From CAVPGH01 sp046726955 (GTDB lineage: Bacteria > Acidobacteriota > Vicinamibacteria > Fen-336), in NCBI GenBank assembly GCA_046726955.1, contig JBKPBQ010000535.1:1-11336 (forward strand): a stretch of DNA of 11,336 nt, read 5' to 3'. A program made the translations under genes and the position numbers. This document shows, one piece after another, positions 6,815-11,336 of the stretch; the stretch's first letter is position 1; each line of letters starts with the position of its first letter. Under the pieces are notes generated by a model, which was given only the letters and a program-made list of their open reading frames with translations, had not been told where the DNA came from and made no database searches.

Positions 6815-7783
6815 GTGTCCCTGCGGAGACAGTGGACGACGAACGTCGCGGTCGTCTTCCTGGGATCGACGATGGCGACGGTGCTCGTCGGCGCGGCCGA
6901 GCTCGGACTTCGCCGCACTCGGACGGGGACTCTCGAGCTGCCCACCCCAATGTGGGTTTCCGATCCCGACCTGATCTACAAGCTCAATCCCGCGAGCCCG
7001 GAAACCCCGGGATCGTTCCGCGGGAAGGCCCCCGGTCCGCGCGCGCACGGGGGAATCCGAATCGTCTGCCTCGGCGGCTCCACGACCTACGGCCACGGCG
7101 TGAGCTGGGGCCAGGCGTGGCCGGCCGTTCTCGAGGGGATCCTCCGGTCGCGAGGCGTCTCCGCCGAGGTGATCAACGCCGGCGTGCCGGGATACGGAAG
7201 CCGTCAGATCCTGCGTCGCTACCGCCGGGACATTGCCGGGCTCGGACCGGACGTCGTGATCTTCTATGAAGGGTGGAACCGCGTGGGGGCGCTCGTCGAT
7301 CCCGGGGGATGGGCGCCCTACGCGACTCCTCGACCCGAGACAGCTCTGGGCGATCGGCTCAGGATGTGGATCGCCCGCCACTCGCTGATCGTCCAGGTGG
7401 CCGTGACCCGCTCGTCGAGCCGGCATCCCGGGAGCTCCCGAGAGGAGTGGCCCTTCGACCCGTATCACGAAGAATTCGTGGCCGACGTGACGCTGCTCGC
7501 CCGCGAAGTACTGGCCAACGGCCAGACGCCAATCCTGGTCGTCTACCCTGCGCTCGATCCCCGCGACGTCGGAGCCGAGCTCGAGCGCAAGCACGCGGCC
7601 TTGCGCCAGGTGGCGGCCTCGACCGGGGCCACGCTCGTGGACGCGGAGCGGGCCTTCGACGAGTCGAAAGACGTCGAGCGATCGGCCCTCTTCCTGGATG
7701 CTGCGCACTTGAGCGTCGCGGGCAACCGGAGGATGGCCGAGCTCCTCGGCGAGCGTCTGGCGACCTTCCGGCCGGGATCCTAG
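6815..7783 (+). CDS. SGNH/GDSL-family hydrolase with N-terminal membrane anchor
   Basis: The product is 322 residues if started at the GTG at 6815. SGNH enzymes are serine esterases, lipases or carbohydrate deacetylases/acyl hydrolases. Residues 10-30 form a hydrophobic signal-anchor, so the domain should face the periplasm. Block I is CLGGSTTYGHG (nucleophile Ser89). The glycine block is NAGVPGYGS (121-129). The oxyanion asparagine is in YEGWNR (Asn155). DAAHLS supplies Asp295 and His298. All four SGNH positions are present, so the enzyme is probably active. The order LGGST...NAGVPGY...DAxHLS resembles the SGNH-plant-type subfamily acting on acylated glycans. The substrate is unknown. The GTG start is 13 nt after the stop of the secreted-protein gene and lacks a clear ribosome-binding site, consistent with coupled translation. 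An ATG at 6872 would cut into the membrane segment. Confidence 0.85.
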   Translation: MSLRRQWTTNVAVVFLGSTMATVLVGAAELGLRRTRTGTLELPTPMWVSDPDLIYKLNPASPETPGSFRGKAPGPRAHGGIRIVCLGGSTTYGHGVSWGQAWPAVLEGILRSRGVSAEVINAGVPGYGSRQILRRYRRDIAGLGPDVVIFYEGWNRVGALVDPGGWAPYATPRPETALGDRLRMWIARHSLIVQVAVTRSSSRHPGSSREEWPFDPYHEEFVADVTLLAREVLANGQTPILVVYPALDPRDVGAELERKHAALRQVAASTGATLVDAERAFDESKDVERSALFLDAAHLSVAGNRRMAELLGERLATFRPGS

Positions 7784-7784
7784 G

Positions 7785-8054
7785 GCGTCTCCTGAACTCG
7801 TCACGACACTCCTGCGGACGCTGGAGCTCATCTGCGACGGTCTCGCCATCGTCACGCTTCGGCGGGCCGGGATCGACCCCGATCGGCTGATCGCCGCGCT
7901 CGGCAAGATCGTCCGATACAACCGAGATCGATTCGGTGCCGCGTGCAACGAGGATGACTATCCCCCGACCGCCGAGCGCGGTCGGTTTGCCAGACGTCTG
8001 GTCGAGTGGCTCGGAGGATCGGACGGCCCGGCGCGTCAGTCGAGCATCAGGTAG
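7785..8054 (+). pseudogene. Start-less remnant of a putative gluzincin (M48-like) peptidase gene, copy 2 of the duplicated sequence
   Basis: An 89-codon open stretch with protein-like composition and no ATG/GTG/TTG near its beginning starts right at the SGNH gene stop. It reads ASPELVTTLLRTLELICDGL, then AIVTLRRAGIDPDRLIAALG, then KIVRYNRDRFG, and later ERGRFARRLVEWLGG. The pattern E-x-x-x-D (ELICD) followed by AGIDPDRL is what follows the HEXXH helix in M48-type metallopeptidases, where the Glu is the third zinc ligand. The HEXXH part would lie upstream, but that DNA is occupied by the intact SGNH gene. This is therefore a 5'-truncated gene end. Its last 20 codons run into the 3' end of the convergent CPBP gene, and real homology probably stops near 8013. 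The family call is by motif pattern only; the remnant status is firmer. Confidence 0.6.
7965..7988 (+). terminator. Hairpin at a convergent gene junction, possible weak terminator
   Basis: CCGACCGC (7965-7972) pairs perfectly with GCGGTCGG (7978-7985) around a 5-nt loop and is followed by TTT. The SGNH gene ends at 7783 on one side and the CPBP gene ends at 8036 on the other. The short T run makes it a weak intrinsic terminator at best on the plus strand; no T run follows on the minus strand. The equivalent bases in copy 1 (4075-4095) do not pair, so the hairpin is specific to this copy. Confidence 0.35.
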
Positions 8055-8692
8055 GACCGCCCCACGCGCAGATGGCCGGTCAGCCGCGGGTCCAGGCAGT
8101 AGAGGATCGCCACCGTCAGGAAAGCATGTGAGAGCGCCAGCGGTAGCCAGTTCGGATGCCGGTCGTAGATCCAGCACCATGCGAGCGCGGCGAGCAGCGT
8201 GAGCGGAGCCAGAAAGGGGTTCGGCAAGTGCAGCACCGCGAAGATCGCCGCGGCCAGCACGATGCCGGCCCGCCGCGAGACGACGGTCTGGCACTCCCTC
8301 AGCAGGACGGTCTGCAGGGCGAACTGCTGCCCACCGGCCCAAACGGCGAAGAACGCCAGGTTCTGCCACCGGCTATCCCGGTGCTGCCAGGTATCGGCCG
8401 CAAGGCCCACGAGGCCGATGGCGATGAGCGCCGGCAGCGTCAGCGCCGTCGCCCTTTGCACAGCCGGCCACAAGGCCGAGCGCCTGAGCCCCCACTCCCC
8501 CGTCCGGAACGCCTTCCCGACCGCGAGCGCGAGCACGGCCAGCGTGGCCAGATGCGCCGTCACGCGAGGGGTGACCGGAGCGAGCACCCACGTGTATCCG
8601 AGGATGATCACCAGGATGGGCACCGTGAATCTCACCTTCGCGACCTTCGAGGACCCTCCGAACGGGATGCGGGCGGCTCGCGCTGCCAGCAT
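8036..8692 (-). CDS. CPBP/CAAX-type intramembrane protease homologue with Gln-substituted active-site motif
   Basis: The product is 218 residues, mostly hydrophobic, with about six to seven predicted membrane segments (22-40, 45-60, 82-98, 111-130, 142-155, 160-175, 185-200). CPBP proteases normally carry EExxxR, FxxxH and a late His (HxxxN/B). Here FAVLH (His155) and LSHA (His189) are present, but the first motif reads QQFALQ (Gln122, Gln123, Gln127), replacing both glutamates and the arginine with glutamine. The catalytic base is therefore missing by the usual definition. The protein may be a non-proteolytic scaffold, or belong to a subfamily with different chemistry. The ATG at 8692 has no strong ribosome-binding site, so the start is uncertain; a GTG at 8635 is an alternative that keeps the first membrane segment. 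The gene lies 72 nt downstream of the GH114 gene on the same strand and may be co-transcribed with it. Confidence 0.75.
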   Translation of the reverse strand: MLAARAARIPFGGSSKVAKVRFTVPILVIILGYTWVLAPVTPRVTAHLATLAVLALAVGKAFRTGEWGLRRSALWPAVQRATALTLPALIAIGLVGLAADTWQHRDSRWQNLAFFAVWAGGQQFALQTVLLRECQTVVSRRAGIVLAAAIFAVLHLPNPFLAPLTLLAALAWCWIYDRHPNWLPLALSHAFLTVAILYCLDPRLTGHLRVGRSYLMLD

Positions 8693-8764
8693 GTCGTGCG
8701 TGGCCGTGCCGAACCCTGCCTCACCGACTGACCCGCTCTCCAGCCTGAGCCCGCGCTCTCATCC

Positions 8765-9652
8765 TCAGCGACACGGCGTGTAGGGCGTATCGAACAGGTC
8801 GAAGCTCTTATAGATCGCGTTTCTGTCTGCCGAGTTCGCTTGCGGGCAGAACTTGCCGAGCGACAGCTTGTATTCGACCTGCCACACCGCCTTGCCGTCG
8901 TTGATGAAATGCGTCGTGTAGCCCCCGCATTCGTTGTACTGCTGGCACTGCTCGTTCACCGCGTAGTCGAAGTAGGGGGCAAGGTCGGCAAGCTGTTCCA
9001 CGTCGTTCTTCAGCGCAACCGAAAGGCCGTATTTGTGCGCCAGGTTCGCCAATGACGCGTTGTAGGCGAGCTGGTCCGCATAGGTGAGGGGGAGGCCGGT
9101 CCGGTTCGAGTAACCGTCGACGTTGTCCCATTCGACTCCATCGAAGCGGGCCTGCCGGCACTTCTGGACCCTCGCCTCCATGATCGGAAGCAGGATCGAT
9201 AGCTGCCGGATGTCCAGCCACCTTTCTCCCGGCCAGCCGTTCTTCCGGCCCTTCACTGATTCGGGAAAGGCCGCGGCGTCCGGACGCCAGTTCTCCCAGC
9301 TGCCGGCACTCACGTAGCAGAGGGCACGGCCTCCCCGTGCATGGATGGCATTGGTAGCCCGCAAGTTCGGCGTGACGCCGTCGAGATCATAGAGGTCGAT
9401 GTCGAAGACGACCGGCCGCACACATGGCCCACCGGTGAATGGAACGGCGCAGACGCCCAGGTTGATTCCGCCCGTGGACTCGTATGCGGCGAGGTTCTGC
9501 AACTGGTATTGCCACCGGCTGTCCAGCGCGGGCTGCCAGCAACTCCCTGAACAGGGGAGCGGTGGGGGTGGGTCTGCGACGGCCTCGCTCACGGAGCAGA
9601 GCGCAAGGGCCAGTACCACCAGAGGAATCGACGGACCCGGTCTCATCATCAT
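8765..9652 (-). CDS. Secreted GH114-family glycosidase, probable endo-alpha-1,4-polygalactosaminidase
   Basis: The product is 295 residues. GH114 enzymes cut alpha-1,4-linked galactosamine polymers such as fungal or bacterial galactosaminoglycan exopolysaccharides. A Sec signal peptide (residues 1-26, cleavage after AVA) precedes a Pro-rich linker and then the TIM-barrel blocks. These are WQYQLQ (47-52), FDIDLYDLDG (83-92), ALCYVSAGSWENWRPD (110-125), GWPGERWLDIR (139-149), DGVEWDNVDGY (171-181, with acidic residues likely in the active site) and ALKNDVEQ (213-220). About ten cysteines in the mature part suggest several disulfides and an extracytoplasmic location. The preceding LALC does not satisfy a lipobox, so the protein is probably not a lipoprotein. 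The first of three tandem ATGs (9652) lies 6 nt after GGAGG. The length is that of a single-domain GH114 protein. The substrate is inferred from the family only. Confidence 0.85.
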   Translation of the reverse strand: MMMRPGPSIPLVVLALALCSVSEAVADPPPPLPCSGSCWQPALDSRWQYQLQNLAAYESTGGINLGVCAVPFTGGPCVRPVVFDIDLYDLDGVTPNLRATNAIHARGGRALCYVSAGSWENWRPDAAAFPESVKGRKNGWPGERWLDIRQLSILLPIMEARVQKCRQARFDGVEWDNVDGYSNRTGLPLTYADQLAYNASLANLAHKYGLSVALKNDVEQLADLAPYFDYAVNEQCQQYNECGGYTTHFINDGKAVWQVEYKLSLGKFCPQANSADRNAIYKSFDLFDTPYTPCR

Positions 9653-9679
9653 TCTGCACCTCCATCTCCAACGGCGGCC

Positions 9680-9954
9680 GGACCCGACGTCCCCTGGGCG
9701 CAGCGTCCCGTCCTGCGAGGTGCGATCGACGTCGCGGTGGCACGGTCCCCCGAAAGGAAACAGTATCGATCGGCCTCACCGTCAGGGCATGCACGCCGGG
9801 GGGGTGAGCCCGGAGAACCAACAGGCAGCGACCGCTCGGCACATCCCAGAGCCGTACGGAGCCGCGTCCGGGGGCAGCAGTTTGAGGAACCTCCCGCTGG
9901 CGACCCGGCCTTCAATGGACACTACGCCCCGTCTGGCGTGACGGTCAAGGTTCG
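9680..9954 (-). pseudogene. Decayed WD40-repeat gene fragment
   Basis: The space between araA and the GH114 gene holds recognisable WD40 pieces on the minus strand in shifting frames. RTLTVTPDG (9954-9928) is followed by a TAG stop. GSVRLWDVPSGRCLLVLRAH (9863-9804) and then PPGVHALTV form a near-perfect blade junction with the WD dipeptide. PDGEADRYCFLSGDRATA follows in another frame from about 9789. Intact WD40 repeats read VxLWDVxSGxCLxxLxxHxxxVxALxxxPDG, so the order is right. Frame changes and the stop show the gene is broken. About two blades remain, with no start or C-terminus. Nothing else could be assigned in 9664-10002: no tRNA, clear promoter or terminator. Confidence 0.6.
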
Positions 9955-10002
9955 GGATGTAGCCGCCGCCCGCTCGTCGGCGTGGGCTCGAGGCGACCGG
10001 AC

Positions 10003-11336
10003 CTACCCCTGGATCCCCTTCGCGATGCCGTAGTAGGCCTCGTTCCAGCGCATCTCGTTGCGGATGTCAGCCACGCGCGTCGTCTCGTCGATGAGCACGA
10101 ACTCGACGCCGGCCATGTCCGCGAAGTCGCGAAGGTGCTCGGGGCCGATGGCGAGGCTGAGCGCGGTGTGGTGCGAGCTGCCGGCGTGGATCCAGGCGGC
10201 CGCCGACGTCTTGAGGTCGGGACGGGGAACCCAGAGCGCTCGCGCCACCGGCAGCTTCGGGAGCGGCGCGTCGGGCTCGACGACGTCCACCACGTTCGCG
10301 ACGAGGCGGAAACGGTTGCCGAGGTCGATTACGGCCGCGACCACCGCGGGACCGGGAGCGGCCGTGAAGACGAGGCGGGCGGGATCCGCCTTCCCGCCGA
10401 TGCTCAGCGGATGGACTTCCAGCGTGGGCTTGCCGCGAGCGATCGTCGGGCAGACCTCGAGCATGTGCGCCCCCAGGACCTTCGCGCCCCTGGGATCGAG
10501 GTGATACGTGTAGTCCTCCATGAACGACGTTCCGGCGGGAAGGCCCGTCGCCATCACCTTCAGCGCGCGCACGACGCACGCCGTCTTCCAGTCGCCTTCC
10601 GCGCCGAAGCCGTAGCCTTCGGCCATGAGGCGCTGCGCGGCGAGGCCCGGTAGCTGCTCGAGGCCGTGCAGGTCCTCGAACGTATCGGTGAAAGCGGAGA
10701 GACCGCCCGCTTCGAGGAAGCTCCGGAGACCGAGCTCGATTCGGGCCTGTCCCCGCACCGCCGTCATCTGGTCCTTCGAGACCTTGACCTCGTAGAGCTC
10801 GGAGTACTCGCCCACCAGCCGGTCCACGTCGGCGTCCGCCGCCTTCGCGATGCTCGCGACGAGGTCTCCGACACCGTAGCCGTTTACCGCCCACCCGAAC
10901 TGCCTTTGCGCGGCGACCTTGTCGCCTTCGGTGACCGCGACCTCGCGCATGTTGTCGCCGAAGCGAGCGAGCTTCAGCTTCCGGCTGTCCGCCCACGCGC
11001 ACGCCGCGCGCATCCAGACGTCGAGGCGGGTGTGGACCTCCTCGTCCTCCCAGTGGCCGACGACCACCTTGCGCTCCAGGCGGAGTCGGCTGCAGATGAA
11101 CCCGAACTCGCGGTCGCCGTGGGCGGCCTGGTTGAGGTTCATGAAATCCATGTCGATCGTTCCCCACGGCAGGTCGCGGTTGAACTGCGTGTGGAGATGG
11201 GCGAAGGGCTTCTGGAGCGCCGAGAGCCCGGCGATCCACATCCTCGCCGGCGAGAACGTGTGCATCCACAGGACGAGGCCGACGCACGCGGGCGCTGCGT
11301 TCGCCTCGCCCAGCAGGCCCGCGACCTCCTCCGGCG
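10003..11336 (-). CDS. araA: L-arabinose isomerase, N-terminus beyond the window
   Basis: AraA converts L-arabinose to L-ribulose in the cytoplasm, the first step of arabinose catabolism, using Mn2+. The frame runs off the right edge, and 443 residues are visible. By alignment with E. coli AraA (500 residues) about 55-60 N-terminal residues are missing. The visible part begins PEEVAGLLGEAN and reaches the hallmark LWMHTFSPARMW. It continues through DMDFMNLNQAAHG, RFGDNMREVAVTEGDKVAAQ, TFEDLHGLEQLPGL and MRWNEAYYG. The four metal and catalytic positions are present: Glu in GAEGDWKT (codon near 10599), Glu in SFMEDYTYH (near 10518), His in AHMLEVCP (near 10467) and His in SSHHT (near 10170). 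Spacings between the first three match E. coli exactly. The start codon is off-window; the ATG at 11265 is internal. No araB or araD is visible downstream, where the DNA is WD40 debris. Confidence 0.96.
   Translation of the reverse strand, partial: PEEVAGLLGEANAAPACVGLVLWMHTFSPARMWIAGLSALQKPFAHLHTQFNRDLPWGTIDMDFMNLNQAAHGDREFGFICSRLRLERKVVVGHWEDEEVHTRLDVWMRAACAWADSRKLKLARFGDNMREVAVTEGDKVAAQRQFGWAVNGYGVGDLVASIAKAADADVDRLVGEYSELYEVKVSKDQMTAVRGQARIELGLRSFLEAGGLSAFTDTFEDLHGLEQLPGLAAQRLMAEGYGFGAEGDWKTACVVRALKVMATGLPAGTSFMEDYTYHLDPRGAKVLGAHMLEVCPTIARGKPTLEVHPLSIGGKADPARLVFTAAPGPAVVAAVIDLGNRFRLVANVVDVVEPDAPLPKLPVARALWVPRPDLKTSAAAWIHAGSSHHTALSLAIGPEHLRDFADMAGVEFVLIDETTRVADIRNEMRWNEAYYGIAKGIQG

Noticed and set aside
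8156..8783. Plus-strand frames of 191-194 codons opposite the CPBP gene
   Set aside because: The minus-strand translation shows membrane segments and CPBP motifs. The plus-strand translations are compositionally biased shadows.
9594..9600. A lipobox in the GH114 signal peptide (LALC)
   Set aside because: The residue before Cys is Leu, not Gly/Ala/Ser, and a better signal peptidase I site (AVA) follows.
9664..10002. A tRNA, small RNA or attachment site in the gap upstream of the GH114 gene
   Set aside because: I found no acceptor stem, T-loop or direct repeats there. The recognisable content is WD40 coding debris.

Overview
The window is GC-rich with very high third-position GC, so nearly every gene has long open shadow frames on the opposite strand. 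The gene families suggest a Gram-negative bacterium, probably Acidobacteriota or a similar soil or subsurface lineage. These are a winged-helix/TPR membrane regulator, a DinB-like protein of the type common in that phylum, a Tat-exported selenocysteine formate dehydrogenase and a secreted GH114-like glycosidase. The taxonomic call is inference from family content only.

Region 1 (1-3260, minus strand) is a respiratory formate dehydrogenase operon. A consensus-like promoter (TTGACA / TACAAT) leads into fdnG/fdoG, which reads through an in-frame UGA (selenocysteine 190). A SECIS-type hairpin lies 11 nt after the UGA. The first 42 codons of the Fe-S beta subunit follow 10 nt after the fdnG stop. 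The operon continues off the left edge.

Region 2 (3257-4206) holds a DinB/YfiT-like putative metalloenzyme (minus). It is followed by about 300 bp without an intact gene, containing plus-strand debris: a degraded copy of a repeat and a fragment ending like an outer-membrane beta-barrel.

Region 3 (4207-7783) has a membrane-bound winged-helix/TPR regulator (minus). It diverges from a two-gene plus-strand unit: a small secreted protein and a membrane-anchored SGNH hydrolase 13 nt downstream. A 14-bp perfect palindrome lies between the divergent genes.

Region 4 (7784-8055) contains a start-less coding remnant whose C-terminal part matches the debris of region 2. The best-conserved 51 bp match at 47 positions. 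This remnant looks like the end of a gluzincin-type peptidase and carries a hairpin at a convergent gene junction.

Region 5 (8036-9652, minus) is a secreted GH114-family candidate polygalactosaminidase followed by a CPBP-type intramembrane protease homologue in which the usual Glu-Glu/Arg motif reads Gln-Gln/Gln.

Region 6 (9664-11336, minus) is a decayed WD40-repeat fragment lying downstream of a nearly complete L-arabinose isomerase, whose N-terminus is beyond the right edge.

Taken together, the intact genes support formate oxidation at the cytoplasmic membrane, extracellular polysaccharide turnover and arabinose use. The intergenic spaces hold at least three pieces of broken genes, so this stretch has been rearranged or eroded. 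I found no CRISPR array, tRNA, rRNA or insertion sequence. I did not identify a clear novel multi-gene system. The most distinctive items are the duplicated gene debris, the Gln-substituted CPBP protein and the divergent regulator/secreted-protein/SGNH unit.
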